Assembly (NCBI GenBank): GCA_949296415.1
Contig: CASFQC010000003.1
Span: 1-64,000, forward strand
DNA: 64,000 bases
DNA from: an uncultured Bacteroides sp.
GTDB taxonomy: Bacteria; Bacteroidota; Bacteroidia; Bacteroidales; Bacteroidaceae
Reading direction: 5' to 3'
The notes under the pieces are model-generated. The model was not told the DNA's origin. It was given only the letters and a program-made list of their open reading frames with translations, and made no database searches. The translations under genes and the position numbers were made by a program. Shown here piece by piece: positions 54,056-62,321 of the stretch. Each line of letters opens with the position of its first letter. Position 1 is the stretch's first letter.

Positions 54056-55264
54056 ATGGACAAAAAGAAAGTAGTAGTCGCATTCAGCGGCGGGCTGGAC
54101 ACCTCGTTCACCGTGATGTATCTGGCCAAGGAGAAAGGATACGAAGTGCATGCGGCCTGCGCCAACACGGGCGGATTCAGTGCCGAACAACTCAAGACGA
54201 ATGAGGAGAACGCCTATAAGCTGGGCGCCACCAAATACGTTACCCTTGACGTGACGCACGAGTATTACGAGAAGAGCCTGAAGTACATGGTCTATGGCAA
54301 CGTGTTGCGCAACGGCACCTATCCCATTTCGGTCAGCTCCGAACGCATCTTCCAGGCACTGGCCATCGCACGCTATGCCAACGAAATCGGTGCCGATGCC
54401 ATCGCCCACGGTTCTACGGGTGCGGGCAACGACCAGGTACGCTTCGACATGACGTTCCTGGTGATGGCACCGGGCGTGGAAATCATTACTTTGACCCGCG
54501 ACATGGCTCTGAGCCGTCAGGAAGAGATAGACTACCTGAACAAGCACGGCTTTGCCGCCGACTTCGCCAAGCTGAAATATTCTTATAATGTAGGCATCTG
54601 GGGCACCAGCATCTGCGGAGGTGAAATTCTGGACTCGGCACAGGGCTTGCCGGAGACGGCTTACCTGAAGCACTGCACCAAGGAGGGCACCGAGCAGCTG
54701 AAGCTGACCTTCGAGCAGGGAGAGTTGAAAGCCATCAACGGTGAGCGTTTCGACGACCCCATCAAGGCCATTCAGAAAGTAGAAGAGATTGGAGCAGCCT
54801 ACGCCATCGGCCGCGACATGCACGTGGGCGACACCATCATCGGTATCAAGGGCCGCGTAGGCTTCGAGGCTGCCGCTCCGATGCTGATTATCGGTGCGCA
54901 CCGCTTCTTAGAGAAATATACACTGAGCAAATGGCAGCAGTACTGGAAAGACCAGGTGGCCAACTGGTACGGCATGTTCCTCCACGAGAGCGAATACCTG
55001 GAACCGGTAATGCGCGACATCGAGGCGATGCTGACTTCCAGCCAACGCAACGTGAACGGCACCGCTATTCTGGAACTTCGTCCTTATGGCTTCCACACCG
55101 TCGGCGTGGAAAGCGCGGACGACTTGGTGAAGAACAAGTTCGGTGAGTATGGCGAGATGCAGAAGGGTTGGACGGCTGAGGATGCCAAAGGCTTCATCAA
55201 GGTTCTTTCGACTCCACTTCGCGCTTATTACGCCGGACACAAGGACGAGTTGAACAATATTTAA
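54056..55264 (+). CDS. argG: argininosuccinate synthase
   Basis: A 402-residue ATP-dependent ligase joining citrulline and aspartate. It opens with the ATP-pyrophosphatase loop VVVAFSGGLDTSFTV, contains AHGSTGAGNDQVRFD, KHGFAADFAKLKYSYNVGIWGTS and GRVGFEAAAPMLIIGAHR. In Bacteroides the substrate is thought to be free citrulline after removal of the succinyl group. It sits downstream of the small inverted-repeat element and its start is 6 bases after it. Confidence 0.95.
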   Translation: MDKKKVVVAFSGGLDTSFTVMYLAKEKGYEVHAACANTGGFSAEQLKTNEENAYKLGATKYVTLDVTHEYYEKSLKYMVYGNVLRNGTYPISVSSERIFQALAIARYANEIGADAIAHGSTGAGNDQVRFDMTFLVMAPGVEIITLTRDMALSRQEEIDYLNKHGFAADFAKLKYSYNVGIWGTSICGGEILDSAQGLPETAYLKHCTKEGTEQLKLTFEQGELKAINGERFDDPIKAIQKVEEIGAAYAIGRDMHVGDTIIGIKGRVGFEAAAPMLIIGAHRFLEKYTLSKWQQYWKDQVANWYGMFLHESEYLEPVMRDIEAMLTSSQRNVNGTAILELRPYGFHTVGVESADDLVKNKFGEYGEMQKGWTAEDAKGFIKVLSTPLRAYYAGHKDELNNI

Positions 55265-55269
55265 AGAAT

Positions 55270-55473
55270 ATGAGCGAAACAAAAAGACTGACTCGGTCTT
55301 ATACCGGTCGGATGGTTGCCGGAGTTTGTGCCGGCATTGCCGCTTATTTCGGGTGGGATGTTACCGTGTTACGGATTGTTTACGCTTTGGCTACCATTTT
55401 TACAGCTTTTGCGGGCGTGCCGGTGTATATCATTCTTTGGATTGTCATGCCACAAGAAAGGAAAACCGTATGA
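55270..55473 (+). CDS. small PspC-domain membrane protein
   Basis: A 67-residue protein: KRLTRSYTGRMVAGVCAGIAAYFGWD followed by one hydrophobic hairpin-like segment (VLRIVYALATIFTAFAGVPVYIILWIVMP), the PspC family core. It begins 6 bases after the argG stop, between two arginine genes, so it is cotranscribed with them. PspC proteins report on membrane stress in enterobacteria; why one stands in an arginine operon is not known. Confidence 0.88.
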   Translation: MSETKRLTRSYTGRMVAGVCAGIAAYFGWDVTVLRIVYALATIFTAFAGVPVYIILWIVMPQERKTV

Positions 55474-55510
55474 CCAGCAAAATCCATCACCGATAAATTT
55501 AAATAAGGAT

Positions 55511-56479
55511 ATGATAAAGATAGGAATCATAGGCGGCGCAGGCTATACCGCCGGCGAACTCATCCGCCTGCTCATCAACCATCCGGAAGCAGAGATAATC
55601 TTCATAAACAGCGCCAGCAATGCAGGCAACCGCATTGCCGACGTACACGAGGGGCTGTACGGCGAGACCGACATGCGGTTCACCGACCAGCTTCCCCTGG
55701 ACAAGATAGACTGCCTGTTCTTCTGCACCGCGCACGGCGACACCCGCAAATTCATGGACACCCACCAGCTGCCTCAGAATCTCAGGGTGATAGACCTCTC
55801 CATGGACTACCGCCTGAAGGCTGAAGGAAACGACTTCGTCTACGGACTGCCGGAACTGAACCGCCGTGCCACCTGCACCGCACTCCACGTAGCCAATCCC
55901 GGATGCTTCGCCACCGCCATACAACTGGGACTGCTGCCACTGGCCAAGCACCTGATGCTGAACGACGACATCATGGTGAACGCCATCACGGGCAGCACCG
56001 GGGCGGGCGTTAAGCCGGGTGCCACAAGCCACTTCAGTTGGCGCAACAATAACCTGAGCGTCTACAAGGCGTTCGAACACCAGCACGTGCCCGAAATCCG
56101 ACAGAGCCTGAAGCAACTGCAAAACAGCTTCAACTCCGCCATCGACTTCATCCCCTACCGGGGCGACTTCCCGCGCGGCATCTTCGCCACCATCGTGGTG
56201 AAGAACAAGTGCAGCATCGAGGAGCTGACGCGCATCTACGAGGAGTATTACGCCGAGGACTCCTTCACGCACCTCGTGGACAAGAACATCGACCTGAAGC
56301 AGGTGGTGAACACCAACAAGTGCCTCCTGCACCTGGAGAAGCACGGCGACAAGCTGCTCATCATCTCCTGCATTGACAATCTGCTGAAGGGCGCCAGCGG
56401 ACAGGCCGTTCACAACATGAACCTGATGTTCAACCTGGAGGAGACGGTGGGACTGAGGCTGAAGCCAAGCGCGTTTTAA
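55511..56479 (+). CDS. argC: N-acyl-gamma-glutamyl-phosphate reductase
   Basis: A 322-residue NADPH enzyme of arginine synthesis. The Rossmann motif GIIGGAGYTAGELIRLL opens it, the catalytic cysteine lies in VANPGCFATAIQLGLLPLA, and ITGSTGAGVKPG and NMNLMFNLEETVGL follow. The start at 55511 is used because the nucleotide-binding motif begins at residue 4 and an AAGGA site precedes it; the longer frame runs through pspC. Its stop codon TAA shares a base with the start codon of the four-helix-bundle gene. Confidence 0.94.
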   Translation: MIKIGIIGGAGYTAGELIRLLINHPEAEIIFINSASNAGNRIADVHEGLYGETDMRFTDQLPLDKIDCLFFCTAHGDTRKFMDTHQLPQNLRVIDLSMDYRLKAEGNDFVYGLPELNRRATCTALHVANPGCFATAIQLGLLPLAKHLMLNDDIMVNAITGSTGAGVKPGATSHFSWRNNNLSVYKAFEHQHVPEIRQSLKQLQNSFNSAIDFIPYRGDFPRGIFATIVVKNKCSIEELTRIYEEYYAEDSFTHLVDKNIDLKQVVNTNKCLLHLEKHGDKLLIISCIDNLLKGASGQAVHNMNLMFNLEETVGLRLKPSAF

Positions 56480-56933
56480 TGAAGAATGAAGAACGAAGAA
56501 TGAAGAATTCACGCAACAGACGAGACTCATTGCTGCATGCCAAGAGCTATGCCTTTGCCCTGCGCATTGTGCGTATGGCCCGGTTTCTGCGTGAAGAGCA
56601 ACAGGAATTCATCCTGAGCAAACAGGTCCTTCGTTCCGGAACGGCCATCGGAGCTTTGGTACGCGAATCGGAATTTGCCCAAAGCCCGGCCGACTTCATT
56701 AACAAGTTAAGCGTGGCACTCAAAGAAGCCAACGAAACAGACTATTGGCTCTGCCTGCTGAAAGATTCCGGCTGCATCGACGCCCAATCGTTCGATAGCA
56801 TGGAAACAGCCTGCGGCGAACTGATAGCCCTACTCATTGCAAGCATAAAAACAGTAAAAAACAATTTGAACAGGAACGACGATTCACACTGAATTCTTCA
56901 TTCTTCATTCATCATTCTTCATTCATCATTAAA
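56477..56933. mobile_element. inverted-repeat-bounded cassette carrying a four-helix-bundle gene
   Basis: The 33 bases 56479-56511 and the reverse complement of the 33 bases ending at 56922 agree at 31 positions; both arms end internally in GAAGAATGAAGAATTCA and extend outward to TTTAATGA/TCATTAAA. The arms flank a single gene of 137 codons almost without spare sequence. The cassette sits exactly between the argC stop codon and the argD start. There is no transposase. Left arm doubles as the start of the gene (MKNEERRMKN). Confidence 0.65.
56479..56892 (+). CDS. four-helix-bundle protein (S23/IVP family)
   Basis: A 137-residue helical protein: RRDSLLHAKSYAFALRIVRMARFL, EFILSKQVLRSGTAIGALVRESEFAQS, FINKLSVALKEANETDYWLCLLKDSG, ACGELIALLIASIKTVKNNL. 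This is the family first found as proteins encoded by intervening sequences within 23S rRNA genes, also related to the accessory protein of diversity-generating retroelements. Cellular function is not known. The first ten codons are made from the repeat arm, so the true start could be the Met at codon 8. It overlaps the argC stop and lies in the arg operon. Confidence 0.85.
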   Translation: MKNEERRMKNSRNRRDSLLHAKSYAFALRIVRMARFLREEQQEFILSKQVLRSGTAIGALVRESEFAQSPADFINKLSVALKEANETDYWLCLLKDSGCIDAQSFDSMETACGELIALLIASIKTVKNNLNRNDDSH

Positions 56934-56937
56934 GACT

Positions 56938-58059
56938 ATGAAACTCTTCGACGTATATCCATTATTCGACATCAACATCGTCCGGGGCAAAGGCTGCCAC
57001 GTCTGGGACGAGCAAGGCAACGAGTACCTTGACCTCTACGGCGGACACGCCGTCATCTCCATCGGCCATGCGCATCCGCACTACGTGGAGATGATAAGCA
57101 AGCAGGCGGCCACGCTGGGATTCTACTCAAACTCGGTCGTCAACAAGCTGCAAGCGCAACTGGCCGAACGCCTGGGACGGGCCTGCGGATACGACGACTA
57201 CCAACTGTTCCTCATCAACAGCGGTGCGGAAGCCAACGAGAACGCGCTGAAGCTGGCCTCGTTCCACAACGGGCGGACGCGCATCGTCTCCTTCGCCAAG
57301 GCCTTCCACGGACGCACCTCGCTGGCCGTGGAGGCGACGGACAACCCGAAAATCATCGCCCCGGTCAATGCCTGCGGGCACGTCACCTACCTGCCCCTGA
57401 ACGACACGGAGGCCATGCGCGCGGAACTTCGCAAGGGCGACGTTTGCGCCGTCATCATCGAGGGCATCCAGGGCGTGGGCGGCATCCGGGTGCCCGACAC
57501 GGCATTCATGCAAGCCTTGCGCGAGGAGTGCACCGCGACGGGCACCGTGCTCATCCTGGACGAGATTCAGAGCGGTTACGGCCGCAGCGGCAAGTTCTTC
57601 GCCCACCAATACGCCGGCATCCGCCCGGACATCATCACCGTGGCCAAGGGCATCGGCAACGGCTTCCCCATGGCCGGCGTGCTCATCAGCCCCGAGTTCA
57701 AGCCCGTTTACGGACAGTTGGGCACCACCTTCGGCGGCAACCACCTGGCGTGCGCGGCGGCATTGGCCGTGCTGGACGTCATCGAGGGCGAGGGCCTCAT
57801 CGAGAATGCCCGGTCTGTGGGCACGCATCTGACGGAGGAATTGCGGAAGCTTCCACAGATAAAGGAGGTGCGCGGCCTGGGACTGATGATTGGCATGGAG
57901 TTCGACCAGCCCATCAAGGAACTGCGCAGCCGGCTGCTGCACGAGCAGAAGGTGTTCACGGGCGTCAGCGGGACGAACGTCATCCGCCTGCTGCCGCCGC
58001 TGTGCCTGACGATGCAGGAGGCCGACACGTTCCTGGAAAGATTCGCGAAGGTGCTGTAA
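56938..58059 (+). CDS. argD: N-acylornithine aminotransferase
   Basis: A 373-residue class-III PLP aminotransferase. It has YLDLYGGHAVISIGHAHPH, INSGAEANENALKLAS, VIIEGIQGVGGIRVPD, LILDEIQSGYGRSGKFFAHQ and the PLP-lysine segment TVAKGIGNGFPMAGVLI, then TTFGGNHLACAAALAVLD. It converts N-acyl-glutamate semialdehyde to N-acylornithine. It is the last intact gene of the arg operon, 5 bases beyond the repeat-bounded cassette. Confidence 0.95.
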   Translation: MKLFDVYPLFDINIVRGKGCHVWDEQGNEYLDLYGGHAVISIGHAHPHYVEMISKQAATLGFYSNSVVNKLQAQLAERLGRACGYDDYQLFLINSGAEANENALKLASFHNGRTRIVSFAKAFHGRTSLAVEATDNPKIIAPVNACGHVTYLPLNDTEAMRAELRKGDVCAVIIEGIQGVGGIRVPDTAFMQALREECTATGTVLILDEIQSGYGRSGKFFAHQYAGIRPDIITVAKGIGNGFPMAGVLISPEFKPVYGQLGTTFGGNHLACAAALAVLDVIEGEGLIENARSVGTHLTEELRKLPQIKEVRGLGLMIGMEFDQPIKELRSRLLHEQKVFTGVSGTNVIRLLPPLCLTMQEADTFLERFAKVL

Positions 58060-58073
58060 CGGATGGGAAATCC

Positions 58074-58180
58074 CTCAGACGCGGATGACACAGATGACAC
58101 GGATGCAATGTCAGCCCTTTCTGACGATAATCAATGATTCAGATTATCAATCGGTGTCATCGGCCTCATCCGCGCCTGAA
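58074..58180. mobile_element. 107-bp MITE-like element after argD
   Basis: The ends 58075-58104 and the complement of 58150-58179 agree at about 25 of 30 positions (TCAGACGCGGATGACACAGA against TCAGGCGCGGATGAGGCCGA, continuing GATGACAC-GAT). Inside lie two more short dyads, GTCAG...CTGAC and GATAATC...GATTATC, so nearly all of it can fold. No coding capacity. Different repeat family from the 56.5-kb cassette. Confidence 0.6.
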
Positions 58181-58210
58181 ATCACTTCAATAAACCATCA
58201 CTAAAATCAA

Positions 58211-58648
58211 ATGACTGACTTTATGAAGAGAACATTGTCTGCCCTTTTGGGCTTCTTCCTCCTCAGCGCTCCCGCTGTAGCACAGGAGAACTTTGGACAG
58301 CGTCTCTTCAAAGAGATGGACATCATGGCTTTTTGCAGCTATGAAGACTGGCATCCGGATATTACAACAACTGGCAGATTCTCTACCCCCTGCGCACGCC
58401 TCATGCCTTGGCCGACCTGGACTCAATGGGCATCCGATGGAACCAAAGCCAGATACTTCTGCTGCAGGTGGACGGACTGCTGGACAAGGAACTGCGCACA
58501 TAACTGCTGAAAGAGCAGCACGTGTTCACTAGAGTAAGCGGTACGAACGTCATACACCTGCTGCCCCCGCTCTGCTTTGGCAAGAAGGAAGCGGACATCT
58601 TCCTGGAAAGGCTGGAAAAGGTGTTGCAGAACAGAAGACGGCACCACC
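58211..58648 (+). pseudogene. decayed secreted-protein gene fused to a duplicated argD tail
   Basis: Starts with a signal peptide and a short normal-looking segment (MTDFMKRTLSALLGFFLLSA, FGQRLFKEMDIMAFCSYEDWHPD). After about 58360 the sense continues only in another frame (NNWQILYPLRTPHALADLDS, MGIRWNQSQILLLQVDGLLD). From KELRT-stop-LLKEQHVFTRVSGTNVIHLL to FLERLEKVL (58486-58622) it copies the end of ArgD (KELRSRLLHEQKVFTGVSGTN). The two argD tails share AAGGAACTGCGCA at the junction. The first part belongs to an unnamed protein I cannot identify. Confidence 0.75.
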
Positions 58649-58734
58649 GTACGGCCAGACAAGACGAAGCGCGGATGGCAGGAGACATGTTCTCCTACCA
58701 TCCGCGCTTTGCATCGGGTATGTCCGCACTCAAG

Positions 58735-59247
58735 TCAGAACGTATAGTACAGTCCGAACGACAAATCCTGCCCACTCAGACTGAACCCACCGCCATTAAG
58801 AGTGTTCAACATGTAATCGTCGCGGTAGCCGAAGAAGCCCACCTTGGTCAGCACAGACAAATGGTCCGTCAGCTTCAGGGCCAATCCCGGACGTATGCCC
58901 ACCTCAAAACCGTTCACGTTGTCGCCATGGTCTTTCACGCCCACTGTGGAGAAGCCGAAACCGCCGTCGGCAAACACGCGCAGGATGTCGTTCTCAAAAA
59001 ACGTGTAGCGCGCATAGGGAGCCAAGGCAAAACCGTTCGTCTTCAGACCGTTTACCTTGGAATGGTCGAACTCAAGCACACCTCCTACAGCCCACTTGTC
59101 ATTGAAGTTATAGCCCACTTCGGGCGCAATGCCGAACGATGTCACATCATCGCCTCCCCATACACTGAGCGAACCGCCCACATATACCTGTGCCTTGGCC
59201 GACAGGGCAGCCATGATCACAAACAGAAAAACCAATACTTTTTTCAT
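58735..59247 (-). CDS. small outer-membrane beta-barrel protein
   Basis: A 170-residue protein with a signal peptide (MKKVLVFLFVIMAALSAKAQ) and about eight amphipathic strands: VYVGGSLSVWGG, FGIAPEVGYNFNDKWAVGGVLEF, FALAPYARYTFFEND, VEIG-like FEVGIRPGLALKLTDHLSV, ending LSFGLYYTF with terminal F. This is the OmpX/outer-membrane-protein beta-barrel class. Partner or ligand unknown. Promoter TACCTTTG at 59312-59319. Confidence 0.88.
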   Translation of the reverse strand: MKKVLVFLFVIMAALSAKAQVYVGGSLSVWGGDDVTSFGIAPEVGYNFNDKWAVGGVLEFDHSKVNGLKTNGFALAPYARYTFFENDILRVFADGGFGFSTVGVKDHGDNVNGFEVGIRPGLALKLTDHLSVLTKVGFFGYRDDYMLNTLNGGGFSLSGQDLSFGLYYTF

Positions 59248-59311
59248 CTTACAATGATTTTAGTGATACATAAGGTTGATTGGTCGTACACGCCTCAAGC
59301 GTGGACAAAAG

Positions 59312-59319
59312 CAAAGGTA
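59312..59319 (-). promoter_or_regulatory. -7 element for the small beta-barrel gene
   Basis: Minus-strand TACCTTTG, full TAnnTTTG match, 64 bases before the start. Confidence 0.5.
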
Positions 59320-59409
59320 GACTTCTTTTTCCAATAAAACAAGGCATAAGAAGTTTTTTTAGAATTCCTCACGCCAGACTTTACCTTATGTATATAGGTA
59401 TAAAGACAG

Positions 59410-59466
59410 GAAGCGGGAAACATGCCCCCGTAACGGATAGACACACTTCCCGCTTCTTGCGTAAAG
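59410..59466 (-). terminator. hairpin after rplS
   Basis: Perfect 10-bp arms GAAGCGGGAA (59410-59419) and TTCCCGCTTC (59457-59466) around a 37-base loop, followed on the minus strand by CCTGTCTTTATA. It lies 70 bases past the rplS stop. Confidence 0.5.
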
Positions 59467-59536
59467 CGATATGGCACCGGCACTAGGGAAGAACCTCCCT
59501 ACACAGCGTGCCGCAATGGAAAAAGGCAACGCAGAC

Positions 59537-59890
59537 TTATGCGTTGGACCTCTTCTCTTTGATTCTCGCCTTCTTACCGGTGAGCTTGCGCAAGTAATAC
59601 AGCTTGGCGCGACGCACCTTACCGATCTTGTTCACTTCAATACTGTCTATGGCAGGCGAATCAAGAGGGAATATACGCTCCACACCTACCGTGCCCGACA
59701 TCTTGCGCACAGTGAAACGTTTCTTCTCACCATGACCGGTAATTTTGATAACAACGCCGCGATACAGCTGCACGCGTTCCTTGTTACCTTCCACGATACG
59801 GTATGCTACGGTCACAGTGTCACCAGACTTGAAACTGGGATGCTGCTTGCCGGTAGCAAATGCTTCTTCTGCAATTTTAATCAAATCCAT
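59537..59890 (-). CDS. rplS: 50S ribosomal protein L19
   Basis: A 117-residue protein of standard L19 size, located at the interface of the two subunits. It has [59 protein letters not shown] and the basic end [20 protein letters not shown]. Single gene with a near-consensus promoter TTCCTTTG at 59979-59986. Confidence 0.97.
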   Translation of the reverse strand: MDLIKIAEEAFATGKQHPSFKSGDTVTVAYRIVEGNKERVQLYRGVVIKITGHGEKKRFTVRKMSGTVGVERIFPLDSPAIDSIEVNKIGKVRRAKLYYLRKLTGKKARIKEKRSNA

Positions 59891-59986
59891 TGTTTTTGTT
59901 TATTAAATTGTTATCGTTACAACGCAACATACCAGGCTTCTCTCTTCATGTCCTGACAGCGATTGCGCGAAAGCGGTGCAAAGGAA

Positions 59987-60269
59987 CGAATTATTTGTCA
60001 GATACACAAATGTTTCGGGACATTTCCGCAGGCCGAAGAATGTTCTTTCTCCTCCCAGACGGGATAACGGAAGAAGAGGATGCATCATCACGCTGTATGT
60101 CAACGTATTGTTTCGGGCGCATCAGCGAGGCACACCAGGCTATGGACGGGTGCGCACCAGAGGACAGACGCAAAGACACGCCCCTCCGTCCTCACGGACA
60201 GAAAGGCGCGGATATAACCTGCAGGGTTGTAGATATGAAGAGTATTGTTCCGTAGGTAGGAGGATACGC
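59987..60269. other. gap upstream of rplS
   Basis: I see no gene, repeat or clear hairpin here. The rplS promoter region occupies its left end and the stop of the truncated efflux gene its right end. Confidence 0.4.
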
Positions 60270-61360
60270 CTAATCCACCCCTCCTCCCAACGCATGATAG
60301 AGCCTTATTACACCCTGGGCTTCGTCGTAACGGTCCTGGACCATCGTAAGCTGTGCCGATAGCAGGGACTGACGGGCGGCAAGTACCTGCAGATAGTCCA
60401 CTTCAGAGGAGTTATCCATCAGCAGCTGCGTGTCCAGCACCGTGAGCTGCAACTGGGCCACCTGTTCTGCATCCAGCTGGAGACGTTCGCGAGCTGTCTG
60501 GCATTGCAGGAGGGCGTCGTTCACCTCCGTACCCGCATCAAGTAGCGACTGACGGAAGCGGAGCAGGGCTTCCTGTTGCTGTGCTTTGGCTATCTTCTGG
60601 TTGGCCAGGTTCTGTCCCCGGTTGAAGAGAGGCTGCACCAGACTGCCCACCGCCGAGAGGAGCCACGCGCCCGGGTTAGTGACGACCGCCCCGCCGCTGT
60701 TGGTCCAACCCGCCGAACCGCCCAGCGTTATCGTAGGATAGAAGGCCGAACGGGCGGAGTTGGTAGCATAGAACGCCTGCATCAGCTGCGCTTCGGCCTG
60801 ACGCACGTCGGGACGGCGTGACACCAAATCAAGGGGTACGCCCACAGAGAGGGTAACAGGGAAAGCCTGTCTCTCCATCGTGCCCCGCTCTATACGGTGG
60901 GGTGTCTGCCCTAAGAAAGCGCAGAGGGCGTTCTCCTGTTCGGCGACCTGCTGCTCAAGGACGAGCAAGGACGACTGGGCTGCCAGCAGCGAGGCACGTG
61001 CCTGGGCTACGGTGGCACGGTCAGCCTGTCCGGCCAGCATCAACGCCTCAAGGCTGCGGACGTATTCCTTCCAGCTCTCCACCGTCTGGGCAGTGATACG
61101 TATCTGCCCGTCCAGCATCAGCAGGGCGTAGTAGCTGTCGGCCACGGTGGCTATGACCTGCGTCTGCATCAGCTGCCGGTAAGCGTCGCTCTCCAGCAGG
61201 GCAGCGCGGGCACGGCGTTTGGCGTTGGTCAGGCGGCCGGAGAGGTCAATCTCCCACGAGGCCGACACGCCGATGTTGTAGGTCTTCTGCGCCTGGAAAA
61301 GCCACGCGACTTTGAGTGTGCTAAGAAGATAGAAAAGGCTTTCCGCGCCGGAGGCTTTGA
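60270..61360 (-). pseudogene. 5'-truncated TolC/NodT-type efflux outer-membrane lipoprotein
   Basis: The reading frame encodes the last two thirds of an OprM-like protein: SASWEIDLSGRLTNAKRRARAALLESDAY, VADSYYALLMLDGQI, LDLVSRRPDVRQAEAQLMQAFYATNSARSAFYPTITLGGSAGW, VVQPLFNRG-like VQPLFNRGQNLANQKIA, ending VIRLYHALGGGVD. The family is about 450-470 residues; here about 120 N-terminal residues, including the lipoprotein signal and first coiled-coil helices, are missing. Homology begins near FQAQKTYNIGV (about 61300); upstream the frame meets a stop near 61370 and has no ATG, only a GTG at 61268. No membrane-fusion or RND pump gene is nearby. A divergent AraC gene starts at 61390. Confidence 0.8.
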
Positions 61361-61389
61361 CGTATCTTTACGCCCGTAAAGTTATTAAT

Positions 61390-62289
61390 ATGAAGATAGA
61401 AGACGAACTTAGGACATGGTTGCAGCAGGCACGGGCGGAAGGAGACGGGCAGGCCGACGTGGCGGCGTATGACAACAACCTGGCCATGGCGCACATACAG
61501 GGCCGCACGCTCCGCCTGGGAAATCCAGATGTGGAGAAGTGTCCCCACCTCTTCCTGCTGGTGCACCGCGGCGAACTGCACCTGACGGTCAACGGCGACC
61601 GCATCGGCTTCGAGGAGCCCGCCTACGTGGACTTCCTGCGCAACACGCGGTGGGAGAACGTGGTGCTGACCGGAGGCTTTGACGCCCATCTGGTGATAGT
61701 CGAGCAAAGTTTCTTCATGGAAAGCACCTGGACGATACGCGACAAGATAACGGACGGCATGCAACACTTTGCCGAAACTCCTTTCTCGGTGCTGGACGAA
61801 GCCACTGCCCGCCGTGCCCGGCTACTGTCCGGACTGATGTACGACCTGTTGACAGGAGAAAAAGGCCCTTTCCTCCGCGAACAGTTGCAGACCCTAGCCT
61901 GCGCCTGGCAATATGAGATGTGGAATACCTTCTACCGGCAGAACCAATGCCGACGCACGGCGGGCGACGCACATTGGCACGACATCACCTCGCACTTCTT
62001 CTACCTGGCCCACGCCCATTGCCGCGAGCAGCACGAAGTGTCGTGGTATGCCCGCCAGATAGGCGTCTCGCCCGACACCCTCTCCGCCACCCTGAAGCGG
62101 ACACACGGCCGCACGGCGGGCAACATCCTGACGTCCCTGCTCACACGCGAAGCTAAGGTCTGCCTGAGCAATCCTGCACTCTCCGTGCAGCAAGTGGCCG
62201 AGTTGCTGGGATTCAGCGACCAGTCGGCCTTCGGCAAATTCTTCAAAAGGCAGTGTGGAACGGCTCCCGGCGTATATAGGAAAGGCTAG
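61390..62289 (+). CDS. AraC-family transcriptional regulator
   Basis: A 299-residue regulator. The first 180 residues form a sensor domain without recognised family (HLFLLVHRGELHLTVNGDRIGFEEPAY). The C-terminal 100 residues carry the double helix-turn-helix: EVSWYARQIGVSPDTLSATLKRTHGRTAGNIL and LSVQQVAELLGFSDQSAFGKFFKRQCGTAPGVYRKG. The start at 61390 is the ATG directly before KIEDELRTW; an earlier in-frame ATG at 61357 overlaps the near-promoter motif TATCTTTA. It diverges from the truncated efflux gene, which such regulators often control. Confidence 0.88.
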   Translation: MKIEDELRTWLQQARAEGDGQADVAAYDNNLAMAHIQGRTLRLGNPDVEKCPHLFLLVHRGELHLTVNGDRIGFEEPAYVDFLRNTRWENVVLTGGFDAHLVIVEQSFFMESTWTIRDKITDGMQHFAETPFSVLDEATARRARLLSGLMYDLLTGEKGPFLREQLQTLACAWQYEMWNTFYRQNQCRRTAGDAHWHDITSHFFYLAHAHCREQHEVSWYARQIGVSPDTLSATLKRTHGRTAGNILTSLLTREAKVCLSNPALSVQQVAELLGFSDQSAFGKFFKRQCGTAPGVYRKG

Positions 62290-62321
62290 ACGGGCATTCC
62301 CTGAAAGGTTATCCGCCACAC

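Noticed and set aside
58649..59337. Continuation of the plus-strand frame beyond the argD-tail pseudogene
   Set aside because: After the ArgD-like part it only mirrors the minus-strand beta-barrel gene, which has a signal peptide, promoter and barrel strands.
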